Assembly: GCA_963575745.1 (NCBI GenBank)
Contig: CAUYUJ010003625.1
Span: 519,222 to 583,221, forward strand
Source of the DNA: Prorocentrum cordatum
Lineage: Eukaryota > Sar > Dinophyceae > Prorocentrales > Prorocentraceae
Direction: 5' to 3'
DNA: 64,000 nt
The notes under the pieces are model-generated. The model did no database searches. It was given only the letters and a program-made list of their open reading frames with translations, and had not been told where the DNA came from. Within the stretch, counting starts at the first letter, position 1; each line of letters starts with the position of its first letter. Positions 32,463 through 42,579 of this stretch are shown one piece after another. Position numbers and translations under genes: made by a program.

Positions 32463-32559
32463 TGCTCATGAGGCCCTTCTTTTTGGTGGTAAGTTATGCT
32501 ACCATGTGGGGCCACACACAGGTAATAAGAGATCAGTCATGCATGGATGTCGAGACTTC
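32463..32559 (-). repeat. 97-bp direct repeat, inner copy (B1-like)
   Basis: Partner of 32207-32303. The 159 bp between the copies would hold the A2 repeat; the matching A1 would lie at the missing 5' end, so it cannot be verified here. Confidence 0.8.
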
Positions 32560-32621
32560 CATACGATTCGCAAAGTCGAAGTTCACAGCGTAGCGGTAAG
32601 GTGTTTGTTTGTCATTGCAGC

Positions 32622-33400
32622 TCAAGGGTTTGTCAACATACGACAAAGCAACGATGCAAGGCGAAAAGGATACTGAGCAGCACGGCTGGTCATACTCTTT
32701 CCCTCGAGCACGATATGTTTGCGACCCGGGCGAAACGAACAGTACCCATGCTTTCCGTGACAGAGCAGACGACCACGATTCGTTAGACAGAGATCCCCAG
32801 TAGCCGTGACGCAACCGAAAATTATCCTCGTGGCCTTCCGCCACCTGGAGCCAAAGGCACACTGATGCAACTCCAACGTTCGTGAGGAAGGAAGTATCTT
32901 CTCCCGCATGACTTTAGACCGCCACATATACGAAGTCAAAGGATTCTCGAGCGCATATGGGACATGGTGACGGAGGCAGAGACCAATGATGTAAGCCGAA
33001 GCCTGGAGGCATAAGTTGCCAACTTCAACCGCTTCTTTGTGATGGCCAGAAAGCCCTGGAAGCCCATCGGGGTGTTCCGCGCTTTTGACAGGATATCGAT
33101 TGCGAGCTAACGAGAACGACGAACACGGGGGCGCCAGCATGACAGCTCGAACTAAACCATCTCTGAAGTGTCTCTCAATCAGCTTCAGATTTGCAAGGCA
33201 ACATACATTCTGATCAGCACCGTTCCGAATATCTAGATTCACGGCCTGAATACCAAGCCGTTGTGCACATCTGGCGAGACCGCCACTGCCAGAGAACAAA
33301 TCCAGCACGTAGGGCACCTGCTGCTTACTCAACTGCCGGCTGACGGCCCCAGACTGGAGCTTGCTCGGCTGGCAAAGGGTGGGATGGCAGCAGCGCGGCC
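32622..33400 (-). CDS. C5-cytosine-methyltransferase-like domain of YR retroelement
   Basis: In one minus-strand frame the sequence reads PYVLDLFSGSGGLARC (motif I, SAM binding, about 33275-33318), APPCSSFSLARN (motif IV, with the catalytic Cys codon at 33123-33125) and ALENPLTSY (motif VI, ENP for the usual ENV, about 32940). A distal FGSRWRKATRIIFG segment stands where motif VIII is expected, and the frame ends in a Cys-rich tail at 32622. About 230 residues; a full target-recognition domain is not obvious. The domain lies 3' of the tyrosine recombinase ORF, overlapping its end in the -1 frame. Retrotransposon-encoded DNA methyltransferases have been reported in Symbiodinium. Activity here is inference. 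Confidence 0.7.
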
Positions 33401-34924
33401 CAGTAGCAGCACATCCTCGAGCTGCCTCGAGGCTGTCACGCAGTGTGCCTTTGTCTCGTCGGACAGGCACTCCCAGCTCTCGTTCAGCCTTCCTGACTTT
33501 TCGTATCGCTTTACTGATCTCATCGCTGCCCACATTCCTCTCTTCTGGACCTCCTCCTGTGAATGCCGATTGGCGGCTCGGTCCAGCGAAGCCCCGCTGT
33601 GCCGGCCTTGGTAGGGAACGGCATCCACTCCGATGTTCAGAGCAGCCTTGCGGAAGAGGCCCAGGGACTGAGGGTAGCTCAAGCCCAGGAGGGGCTGGGG
33701 CGAACGACGATCCTTCAGGGCTCTGACAATGTGGCTCATCCAAAGGCACCGTCCCGAATCGCAAGGTATCGCGCCGTCTGCCGACCCCACCTTGCTCCGA
33801 GCCGCCCCCGACTCTGGGAACAGCCACACCACCCAGTTCTGCACTGCATGCTCGCTCGGGGCTAGGAAAGAGCCGCTCGTGAGGCTCAGCATCACCCCGG
33901 GCCGCAGGTAGCACTCTACCATCACCAGGACGAGCGCTCCTAGCAGCGGGGCTCCCATTCGGCACAACTCCACTGCCAGCGCGGCCCAGATCGCAAACAC
34001 CAAGGGCTTCCTTGAGCGAGATGGTGACAGCTTCTTCCAACCCTTCAGGCAGCGGAGGGAGCCAGGCGCGTGTAGACCTCCCAGGCGGCCGTAGTCCAGG
34101 TGGAAAAACAAGATGCCTGCTAGCAGCATCTCCCCTCGCCACGACTTCACCCCCTTCAAGAACTCCAGGTTCATGTACTCGACCAGCAGCGTGTCCAGCT
34201 CGCCGGGCACAGGGAGGCACTCGATCGAGCAGCGGGCCCAGACGCAGAAGACCAGGACGCACTGGCGGTAGGTCTCCAGCGTAGCCTTTCCCACCGACCG
34301 GCGTTCCAGGTAGCTGATGGCCGGCTTGCTGCCTGCAGCCGTCCCTTGCTCGCCGCCCAGCTCGTCCATGGCCTTCCGAACCCGCGCCTTGCCCCTGCTC
34401 TCGACGCGTCGCACGCAGGCTGAGACCGCCTTGGGCTCCTCGACGTCGCTGCTCTCTCCACTCGCTCTGGCCGCGTCCTCGGCAGCCTCGGGGCCGCACC
34501 CGCCGCCCCGGCCTGGCAGCTGGCGGTTCGGCCCCACGTCCAGCAGGTCCTGCAGCGTCCCCGCTCGGGCTGGCACAGCCGACGGGTGGGCCACGAGCCT
34601 CGCGTTCAGCCCGCGCCGGGGCTCCAGCGTCCTCGCCCTCCGAGCTGACGGAGCGTCGATCAGCGACGGCCTCGACCCTGCGCTTAGAGTCCGCGCCCGC
34701 CTCTTGGTCGGCGAGGCCGCGGGCAGGGCAGCAACGGGCTCCCGCGAGAGAGCCCTCCGACGCGCGCTGCCCAGTGCTGCCGGGGGCCGCGTCGGTAGCA
34801 TCACACGGCCCGACAACGGCATGGGCCTCAACCAGGTTTGAGCCAAGATGAGATACGAGCGTCTTCCCCTGATCGTAACTGGGATCGAACTTGCGACTGC
34901 CCGCATCTCCAGAATTGAACTCAC
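33329..34924 (-). CDS. Tyrosine recombinase of YR retroelement
   Basis: The first roughly 190 codons are Arg/Ala-rich and may be partly out of frame. Clear protein starts at SYLERRSVGKATLETYRQCV, an N-terminal core-binding-like helix set. The catalytic domain has YLRPGVMLSL (first Arg, about 33900), YQGRHSGASLD (second Arg/His, about 33595) and RGMWAAMRSVKRYEK, with Trp in the last His/Trp position and the nucleophile Tyr codon at 33505-33507. It would cut and rejoin DNA through a 3'-phosphotyrosine to integrate a circular cDNA. The frame is +1 relative to the RNase H end and the methyltransferase follows in -1, so it may be a separate ORF or lie between two frame changes. Confidence 0.75.
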   Translation of the reverse strand: MSSILEMRAVASSIPVTIRGRRSYLILAQTWLRPMPLSGRVMLPTRPPAALGSARRRALSREPVAALPAASPTKRRARTLSAGSRPSLIDAPSARRARTLEPRRGLNARLVAHPSAVPARAGTLQDLLDVGPNRQLPGRGGGCGPEAAEDAARASGESSDVEEPKAVSACVRRVESRGKARVRKAMDELGGEQGTAAGSKPAISYLERRSVGKATLETYRQCVLVFCVWARCSIECLPVPGELDTLLVEYMNLEFLKGVKSWRGEMLLAGILFFHLDYGRLGGLHAPGSLRCLKGWKKLSPSRSRKPLVFAIWAALAVELCRMGAPLLGALVLVMVECYLRPGVMLSLTSGSFLAPSEHAVQNWVVWLFPESGAARSKVGSADGAIPCDSGRCLWMSHIVRALKDRRSPQPLLGLSYPQSLGLFRKAALNIGVDAVPYQGRHSGASLDRAANRHSQEEVQKRGMWAAMRSVKRYEKSGRLNESWECLSDETKAHCVTASRQLEDVLLLGRAAAIPPFASRASSSLGPSAGS

Positions 34925-34959
34925 TCGGAATCCATTTCACAACACACTTGATATCTCGA

Positions 34960-35610
34960 GCTAAACAGAGTGCAGCGAAACGACGGACCTGAATTAGAAG
35001 CCGAAAATCCCTGGACCTGAAGCGGCAAAAACACAGAACAACTGCGAGGTTGTCTCCTAACCAAAAGAGCACGACATTCTTTTACTGGCTGACAGTGCGC
35101 AGCTCGAGACGCTGCCTTCACGAGCGCCCGGGCCTCAAGACGAAGGATATCATCACCAAACACCCACCTGTCTGCCATCACCGTGGTCCAGTGGGAGTCG
35201 TGGAGGAGCGAGCTGGGCACCTCTGGGAAACTCGGATCGCACTCAGCGCCCGCTGTCCAGCACGCGCCGGAGGTCGGCGTCCAGCTGCGCAGGCGCGCCG
35301 CCAGGATCACGGGCGACCCCGCCCGTGCTGCCGCCCAGCAAGAAGCCCGCGCACCCGAAGGCATGCTGCCGTGCAAGCCCTGCGCCGAGCCGCCAGCGAG
35401 ACAGCTCCGACACCCTGCCGATCTCCGCCACCTCCGCGGGGTCGAAACTGGCATCCGCGACCCCGAAGCCGTAGAGACTGGCATCGGACGAGTAGACCAC
35501 TGGCATCCACTCCCTGGTCCAGCGCGCCTCGAGCATCACCATGATGCCCAGGTAGTTCTCGAGCTCCTCCCTGGCCGTCGGCCACAGCACGGAGAAGGCG
35601 TGGTAACTCT
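34960..35610 (-). pseudogene. RNase H of YR retroelement, in three frames
   Basis: WMPVVYSSDASLYGFGVADA (first Asp) ends the RT ORF frame. A second frame (to 34921) continues with FGDDILRLEARALVKAASR, the Glu-bearing helix region. A third frame (from 35072) reads GDNLAVVLCF, the third Asp, then IKCVVKWIPSEFNSGDAGSR, the typical C-terminal end of DIRS-type RNase H. All expected pieces are present but divided by two +1 changes. Confidence 0.7.
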
Positions 35611-37144
35611 GCGCCACGAAAGCATACACTGAGTGGAATATGGACAAAACTTCGCGGCGAACCAAGGCCATAAAGGTCACGTGGCCTAACACCATCTCCA
35701 GCTGCCAGCCTGCGACCCGGCGGCGCCGCAGCAAGCACCTGACCCCTTTGCGGACGGTGGCGAACCTCTCGTCCGTGGGTCGCGTGGCCAGCCGGGCCCC
35801 GTCCACAAAGCAGCCAAGCGAGCGGCCACCCCCGGGCAGGACCTCCACCTCGTGAAACTTCAGCTGGTCGCTCTCGAAGTCCACTTGAGCCTCACTCAAG
35901 GCTGCTGACGCGCGGCCCTCGTCAAGGCCGATGATACCAGCGTTGTCCACGTACATGAAGTGGCCAGTGTAGCGAACCTCTCCAGGCGCCAGCACCAGCG
36001 GAGGCCCGCGATCGCTCAGACGCACGCTATCGATAAGGGATGGCTGCCGATCCAGCCGAGACTGATTGGCGGCCTGGGCAAAGAATAGCGACGACGAGAA
36101 TCCCATCGGGAGGCTCTGACTCATCGGCCAGACCTGCTCGCCCTCTGTCACAGGGGGGCCCTCCACCAGCGTCTCTCCAGTCAAGGCAGCGTCCAGCGAC
36201 GGCCAGCAAAAATAACGCCTGATGTCGCCCTCCAGCTTCATCCTGTGGAAGCAGTCGGCGACGTCGCCAACGCCCAGCACTGCGCGCAGCTCGGACAGGT
36301 CGCCGTCCTTCAGCAGAGGTATCTCGACGCGGCCGAGCCCCTCGCCCGACAGCAAGTCGACGCCCGGCGGCGGGCGGAACAGCGAGTTGCTGCGCCTGCA
36401 GTCAACGATGAGCCGAAGGCGAGCTCCATCTTTTTTCTTCACAAAACATAAGCCAAGCACGCTCAGAGGTCGGCGCGTCAGAGTGGCGAGGCCAACTGAT
36501 AGCGCGCGTCTGACAAACTTCCCATAGCTCCGAGGTCGCTGGAGCAGCAGAGGGTCAGTGTGACACCCAGGGAGTCCGTGGATCTCTTGAATTAGGGCTG
36601 CTTCCTTGGGCGGCAGCAGCATCCTGGTGGCAACCTCCTCGAGGTAGAGCCTCGCCTGCGCGGGTAGCATACTAGCCAGGCCTGGAGCATCTTTGACACT
36701 GTCCGGCAAGCTCACCCGCGAGTACTCGTAGGAGCCCATGCTGGTGGAGCTAAGCGGGGCGTATCCCGCCTTGCCCTTCAGAAGCCTGGCGAGGGCCTCC
36801 TCCTCTGTGATGGCGCTGTCAACGTCAATCCAGCGACGAGCCGCCGCAAAGACGCGCTGTTGCACATCCGCTCGTATGGCGTCCATCTTCGCGCGGCTGA
36901 CCTCCCCCCGTGGAGAGCGGCCAGCACGATGAGCGCCTCCATGCAAGTAATTCAAGCTGCGGCAGGCTGCGTTGCCGTCGCGGAGCCAGCGGCGCTGCTG
37001 AGACCTGCTGAAGCCTTCGCACCAGTGCTCCGGCAAAGCCGCAAGCGGGGCCACAGGAAGAAAGGAAGAAGCCTGCAGCCCCTGGTTGCCCTCTCGCCTT
37101 GGAGGCACGGTCGGGCCCCCGTGCCTCCCTGCCAAGCGCGCCAT
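35243..37144 (-). pseudogene. Reverse transcriptase of YR retroelement
   Basis: RT signature segments appear in order: FVKKKDGARLRLIVDCRRSN (finger and substrate region), GVGDVADCFHRMKL (motif A), QSLPMGFSSSLFFAQAANQ (motif B) and GHFMYVDNAGIIG (motif C, about 35950). Motif C is YVDN rather than YVDD; I believe this substitution is common in this dinoflagellate RT family, so it may not mean loss of activity. A connection region and the start of RNase H follow. The roughly 150 residues before DAPGLASMLPAQARLYLEEV are less certain. The last roughly 60 residues, after the frame change, are not real protein. Confidence 0.75.
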
Positions 37145-37578
37145 GTGGCCGGCGGGCGGGCCCCGCGGCCACGCCCGCCCATCCTGCCGCCGCGGCCGCG
37201 GCCGCCGTCACCAGCAGCGCCGCCGCCGTCGGCATCTGGGGGGCCCCCAGCCGCCGCCAGCCCGCCAGCCGCCACCGCCGTCGCCGCCGCCCGCGAGGCC
37301 TCCGCAAGCGTGACGCCTGGGGCCTTCGCCCGGGCACGCAGCGCCTCCAGCTCGTACTCCTCCTTCGAGAGCCGGCTGGCGTAGCTCCTCAGCGCGTCCG
37401 GTACGAGGTCCAGCGGGTTCGTCGTCCCAGCCAGGTGCTTCGCTGCGCCCCAGTTGGCCTGGTCCGCCCCGTGTGCGTACGCCTCCGCGTACTGCAGCAG
37501 CCTCCTGGCGATCACCTCCAGCGACGCCAACGCCCCCATATTCACCTGATCGTAGGCGCCTGCAAGGTTCATGATCAT
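36952..37578 (-). pseudogene. Gag C-terminal part of YR retroelement
   Basis: Reads AYDQVNMGALASLEVIARRL, then LDLVPDALRSYASRLSKEEY and a Gly/Arg-rich tail. I recognise this as the region before RT in a common dinoflagellate retroelement family, from memory. It starts at 37578 with no Gag upstream; the preceding bases (CCCGCAG|AATG on the minus strand) look like a 3' splice site, but may simply mark the truncation point. The frame differs from the RT frame. Confidence 0.5.
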
Positions 37579-37840
37579 TCTGCGGGAGTCTAGATCATAG
37601 GGTTATAGATCCATAAGGTTTCGGGGATGTGTGTGTCTGTATTCTGTTGGGTACCACTTGGGTTTTGCTTGATATCCATTGGATTTTGATAGATTGCATG
37701 TGGGCTTTGATGGAGATGATGATGTGGACGGTGGTACCGATGGCGAGGGCGACGACGATGATGGTGATGATGCAGGTGGGAGCTGGCGAAGTTGATGACG
37801 TTGATGATGGGATGTGGCGATGGTGAGGATCATGATGGTG

Positions 37841-38041
37841 ATGGCAATAGATTCGATGATGACGATGAAGATGGTGAAAATCAGGATGGTGGCGGTACCG
37901 ATTGTGATGACGACGATGATAATGATGATGGTGGTGATGATGATGATGATGATGGTGTGCTTTTGTTTTTGCAGGCGAGTACTGAGTCAGTGCAGGTCCA
38001 TGCCCAAAACCTGGCAGGAGGCACTGTGCCACTCTGCCACC
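37841..38041. repeat. 200-bp direct repeat, copy 1
   Basis: GAT/GATGAC-rich stretch followed by TTTTTGCAG|GCGAG and GGCAGGAGGCACTGTGCCAC. Repeated with about 90% identity at 38650-38848 in the same orientation. The two copies bracket the ORF at 38128-38640. On the plus strand each copy contains a 3'-splice-site-like TTTGCAG or TTCGCAG before a short open reading frame. Confidence 0.75.
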
Positions 38042-38127
38042 ATGATGATGATTCTTGCCCACCGAGATGGGGTCCTACGGACGCCTCGAATACAGGCGGC
38101 GACGAGCGAGCCGAGTTCGATTCCGAG

Positions 38128-38640
38128 CTACGGGATATGGAACCAGGCCTGCGATTCCTGAGACCACTCAGCCGTGCGCTTCCAGACGCCCGTTTGGGCG
38201 TCGAGGGAAAAAATTAACATTGGCGTAATAAAGATCTTACGCCCGCGGTAATCGAAACCCTCATAGGCACAAGGGGTTCCACCACCATCACCTCCAGTCT
38301 CGAACAGGAACGACGACTTCAAGATGATGTTGTTCTTGTCGGGGCGAAGACCAGCACGGCTGTCGAAATATATACTGAAAGTACCATCCCCGAAATTCCA
38401 CGACCCGTGCCAACACGTGATATTGCTGCCACACTGCCACTGTACAAGACCAGTTTGTTCATCCAGGTATAGGACCCCCTTCTGAAATGCGCGTGTGACG
38501 TCCTCGTTGAAGTACTGGTAAGCCGTCACTGTCCTGGAAGGAGTTACTGCAGCCAACGCCATGAAACGCGTTGTAGCGGTTGGCAGGGCACTGTCACGAT
38601 TGAAGGGTGTTCGGTCCCCAAATGGCGTCTTGAGCCACAT
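38128..38640 (-). CDS. 170-aa protein, unrecognised
   Basis: ATG at 38638-38640. The protein has ordinary globular composition with aromatic and glycine-rich strands: GLVQWQCGSNITCWHGSWNF, GDGTFSIYFDSRAGLRPDKN, and a repeat-like end with IFSLDAQTGVWKRTAEW. The two D(E/A)QTG-V-W turns suggest a beta-sheet fold with a repeated strand-turn unit; this is inference. It sits exactly between the two copies of a 200-bp direct repeat. Not recognised as a known family. Confidence 0.45.
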   Translation of the reverse strand: MWLKTPFGDRTPFNRDSALPTATTRFMALAAVTPSRTVTAYQYFNEDVTRAFQKGVLYLDEQTGLVQWQCGSNITCWHGSWNFGDGTFSIYFDSRAGLRPDKNNIILKSSFLFETGGDGGGTPCAYEGFDYRGRKIFITPMLIFSLDAQTGVWKRTAEWSQESQAWFHIP

Positions 38641-38649
38641 TGGCTACGG

Positions 38650-38848
38650 ATGGCAATAGGTTCGATGACGACGATGAAGATGGTGAAAATCAGGATGGTG
38701 GCGGTACCGATTGTGATGACGACGATGGTGATGATGATGATGATGACGATGATGATGATGCTGATGTGTTTTGTTTTCGCAGACGGGTACTGAGTCTGTA
38801 CAGGTCCATGCCCCAAACCTGGCAGGAGGCACTGTGCCACTCTGCCAC
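38650..38848. repeat. 200-bp direct repeat, copy 2
   Basis: Partner of 37841-38041. The last part (GGCAGGAGGCACTG(T/C)GCCACTCTGCCACCC) occurs once more at about 38888-38918. Confidence 0.75.
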
Positions 38849-39197
38849 CCCAAATACATCCAGCAACCCGCATCAGCCTGGACGGCAGGAGGCACTGCGC
38901 CACTCTGCCACCCAAATGTCAACATCAGCCTGGACGGCAGCACGTTCTGTTATCATGTAGCCACCTGCGCGCCCACGCCTCGTCTCTTTCTGGCGCCTGT
39001 GTGAGCACTCGAAACAGCGGCGATCGATTTGCCCATTTGTTTGCGGCGGTATCCCAGACGCGCACCTTCCAGGACGGTGCGTCGCGTAAACCAGGGCTGG
39101 CGTGAAGCTGGAATTGGCCGTTCAACTGGCCGCAATGCGCGCGCCCAACAGTAGTGTAAACCAAGCCTGGGATAACAAGTGGCCCATGACCATGGAT

Positions 39198-40034
39198 TCA
39201 TGCTGGCGGCGCGGGGGCTGCCGCTGGCGGCGGTAGCGGAAGCTCGGGCGCTGGCGGCGCTGGCGCAGCGCCTGGTACTGGTGGCGCTGGCGCTGGCGCG
39301 GGCGCTGGAGGTGCTGGCGCGGCGCCTGCTGGCACTGCCCCTGGCGGTGGCGGCGGCGGCGGTGGCGGTGGCGGTGGAGGCGGCGGCTCCTCAGGAGGGT
39401 GGCCTGCCATGGGCCCAGGCTTGGCCTTCGCCTTGGCCTTTGTCTTCGCTTTATTTTTCTTTGGGCCTGCAGTGTCCAAGCCAGCGAGTTTCCGTTTCTG
39501 GTGCAATTTGTATTCGGCGCATCGCTGCCGAATCTTCCTTTCCTTGATGGCCTTCCCGACCTCTGGGAATTCGTTCTTGTCTTCAGCGTCGAGGTCCTCG
39601 AACACTATCTCGACCATCGCGTCATCGAACGCTGAGGTGCAACCTACGTCGGACGTAAAGGACGCGTAGATCATATCACCCGTGACGTTGGCAGGGTCGT
39701 CGGGGTCCAGCGACTTCCCAATGATGTTACAAGCGTCCTTCGGAGTCGTCGCCCCTTCGGGAACGTCAACATCGCTGTTAAAGCGAGCACACTGCAAGAG
39801 GTCCTGGAAGCTCAGCGTGTTAGCATATGTCGTCAGCGCGTGCCTCATGAGAAAAGCTGGTTCTGAGATCTGTTTCATGACCACTCCAGCGCCGGCCAGC
39901 ACGAATGCCACTGTGGGGACGACCTTCCAGTCGGATGGGTCCGTGACATGGAGCCAAGCAACGGGATCCTCAGGGCGATGCACAAATATTGCCGCAGCTG
40001 CACCGACTGATGCGCCCTGCCCCATCAGAAGCAT
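39198..40034 (-). CDS. Hypothetical protein with basic patch and poly-proline tail
   Basis: ATG at 40032-40034. About 170 residues of globular-looking sequence (PEDPVAWLHVTDPSDWKVVP, hydrophobic VAFVLAGAGVV, acidic VFEDLDAEDKNEF) are followed by a Lys-rich, nuclear-localisation-like patch (GPKKNKAKTKAKAKAKPG), a run of 15 prolines and Ala/Pro repeats to the end. It starts about 70 bp after the stop of the broken gene at 40102-42470, same strand, so it may be its second cistron or its displaced C-terminus. No family recognised. Confidence 0.4.
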   Translation of the reverse strand: MLLMGQGASVGAAAAIFVHRPEDPVAWLHVTDPSDWKVVPTVAFVLAGAGVVMKQISEPAFLMRHALTTYANTLSFQDLLQCARFNSDVDVPEGATTPKDACNIIGKSLDPDDPANVTGDMIYASFTSDVGCTSAFDDAMVEIVFEDLDAEDKNEFPEVGKAIKERKIRQRCAEYKLHQKRKLAGLDTAGPKKNKAKTKAKAKAKPGPMAGHPPEEPPPPPPPPPPPPPPPGAVPAGAAPAPPAPAPAPAPPVPGAAPAPPAPELPLPPPAAAPAPPA

Positions 40035-40101
40035 TGCCCGAACACCCTAGACCGCAGAGGCGAACCCTGGTAACCAGAAAATCGAAACAACAAACAAACA
40101 C

Positions 40102-42475
40102 TTAAAGCCTGAGGAGGGCGCAGCAGTCAACGAACGACGACAGCGCAATATTTGCGAGACCCTGCTCCTTGGTAAGTGTGAAATACGTGATGTCGTCAAC
40201 GGCGTCACGGCGCAGCTGCCAGCCCAAGAAGGCCCACGTGCGGTGGCCAAGGGACAACCAAAAATTGTCTCCGTACTGGGCGACTTGTAGAGCTGGCACG
40301 AGCCTCGTGAAACGGGCCGCGCCCAAGCTAGCAGGGTTGCCAACGCGCCGACGCCGAGTATATTCGTGTAGCCACGCCCATGCCGCTGCAGCTTTGTTCG
40401 CCCACTCCTCGTTCAAAGTAGGCCATGATTTTTTCCCCAGAATCTTGGACCAGCTCGTTGGTAGCTTGTGCCTGCAGCTCCTATAGTTAGATGCCATTGC
40501 CTTTGGTTTCAGCACCTTGAAATGGTTGATGAAGCCCTGATTGCTCACATGTGGTCTGCGAGGCACACCGCGCGCATCGAAAACTCCACTCGTGTTGACT
40601 AGATGTTGAAGCCTGTTGTGCTGAAATGTTCATTGGAATTCGCCCGAGCATCAAGCCGCAATGTGCTACGGGTGTCTTCGCAGCTGTTGTTGTCCGCAAT
40701 TGTCCAAAGCATACCTTTCAGTAAATGCCTTCCAGCGAACGACCTACGGTTATATTTATCACGGCAAAAGAACTCAAACAGCGCCCCGATTGGCTTAGAC
40801 GTTGCAACCAAGGCCATGTCGTCCCACAGCGCCTGTGCTGCGGCATTCGTGTGCCGAACACTCTCTAAAACCACAAGGTTGTGATGCTCCGTCCTCATCG
40901 TCGCGCAGGATCCGTCAGCAATGTGCGCGGAGGGCGACGCCACGGCTGCATAGCTATCAGGGGGCAGGCTGTGCTTGGTCATGGTCCACACCCGATTCTG
41001 AACAATGTGCAGCGTCACCGGTAATGCCTTCTTGGCCTCCTCGCTCTCCCCTGGGTGCATGCCCATGAACTTCAAGTTGTCGCTGTCGTGAAGAGTATTG
41101 TACACTGTGTTCCACACGTGGTCCTGGAACTGCCACCCTCCATTGGCCAAGCCCATGAGGTAGTTGAACGCATAGTTCGGCGTTCTGATCTTTGTTACCT
41201 GCTCAGTATACCAATCCCAACATGGATTCTCAGCCACCTTTTCGGAACAGGGTGCGCAGCGCCCACAGCCACGCGCGCGCGCCCAAAGCATTAGCACATG
41301 TTGTGGTTGCGGCATGCCGAACATATTGATCACAAGCCTACTTGTCAATCTGAAAGGCCCGCCACAACCACCCCATTTGCGTTTGAGATTTGGGCGCGCC
41401 TGCATGGCTTCGGGAACAGCGCGCCCATGACCTTGCCTTCATGATTTTTACGTTCGCGTGCATCGATGCCGTCATGAGTTTGTATGCTAAACGCAAGCCG
41501 CCTCCCGCTTTCAACAGTTTCACAAGCTGCGCCGAAGGATTCCTGCCAGCAAAACCATCGATTGAGTCGGGGTCGACGTCGTCCAGCTGTGACTCCAGCA
41601 CCATCTTGGTGGCCCAGAACTCAGGGATTTGCTCGTGCGCTGCCTTGTTCCATGCGAACCAGTTGGCCTGCTTTGGCTGGCTCATCTTGTTATTGCAAGA
41701 CTCCATCTGCAATACGTTGTCGAATATGGCTTGGGTCTCTGCCCTACTGTCACATGGCATGTCCCAATCGTTGGCAATGCGATGCAAGTACTTCCTGAAC
41801 ACTGGAGAATCGATATCGGAAGTTTGAGAAAATATCTCCAGCAGTCTTTTCTTTTTTTCGTGAAATTTGCTCCGCTATTGAAAGGCCTATTGTTCATGCC
41901 GCACAGGTACGCTGATCACATCTTGCACACCATAAAAAGAGAATACATACAATGCTCCTCTGCATTCTTCAAGTCCCTGATGACCCTGTGGATCTTGTCG
42001 AACCTGGCGTGGATCATCTTGCCCTGGTGGAAAATAGAAAACGCTGCCCCTGCTGCCCCGATCGACCCCTGGTCAAGCATCAGCGTCAAAAGCGGAGCCG
42101 TCGCGCAATCGGCGGGTAAAATTGCAAGCCGTTCTCCAGACATCCTGTCCAACATGTATGCAGTATCCGTTCCGCTCGCCACGTCTGGAACAACAATGCG
42201 AGACTCGGTCTGGTCGGTCGGCCTCACATTCGCAGCGTCATGCAAGTCGAACTCGTCAAGCGTGCGCCATGAAAGCAGGCAAAGCTGATGCGACGTCCCC
42301 TGCAACTGCCTGTAGGCGGCCACGCGCTCAAGCTTGTTCCTCGCAGCTATGGTTGCGATGGTATCGTCCATTGCTGCGTCGTCCTGCGTGAGCTCCTTCC
42401 CTGGCAAGAGGCGCTGCCATGGCGGAAACGCGCCAGTGTCCTCATGGGCGCCGCCCAGAAACTTACTAACTCACC
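40102..42475 (-). pseudogene. Broken dinoflagellate multicopy-type gene, main part
   Basis: Reading frames in order, minus strand: 42475-41682 (FPPWQRLLPGKEL, then LTLMLDQGSIGAAGAAFSIF and MIHARFDKIHRVIRDLKNAE), with an in-frame TGA at about 41912, continuing to LCGMNNRPFNSGANF. A frame change at an A7 run (about 41850) leads to 41802-41338 (ANWFAWNKAAHEQIPEFWAT). Two more changes give 41405-40599 and 40566-40102 (CRHKLPTSWSKILGKKSWPT). I believe this set belongs to a family abundant in dinoflagellates with no known function; the D-x-GS and FDK-HR-RD strings could be catalytic, possibly transposase-like. That is inference from memory. Confidence 0.45.
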
Positions 42476-42579
42476 CCCTCCCTCTCCCCCTCCATACGAA
42501 GCCCAGAAAACCATGAGTCAAAATACAAACCCGACCATCACCAGATCCTGAGAATGCGATATATATTTATATATATAGG

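Larger units (their letters stand above)
32207..37590 (-). mobile_element. DIRS/Ngaro-like retroelement with methyltransferase domain, 5'-truncated
   Basis: Minus-strand order: Gag C-terminus (37578-36950), RT (about 36700-35850), RNase H (about 35600-34960 in three frames), tyrosine recombinase (34330-33329), C5-methyltransferase-like domain (33330-32640), then two 97-bp direct repeats (32463-32559 and 32207-32303). A tyrosine recombinase in place of a DDE integrase, with repeats clustered at the 3' end, is the hallmark of DIRS/Ngaro/PAT elements. The 5' terminal repeat and the Gag start are missing. Several frameshifts are present. Confidence 0.7.

Noticed and set aside
34832-34850. CATCTTGGCTCAAA on the minus strand as a spliced-leader relict
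   Set aside because: About 12 of 13-14 bases resemble the leader end, but the GTAGCC half is missing and it lies inside an ORF.
40058-40100. A 42-nt GC-AG intron between the ORFs at 40102 and 40034
   Set aside because: The boundaries look splice-like (CTCAG|GC...ACCAG|G), but joining them does not lead into the frame of the downstream ORF.
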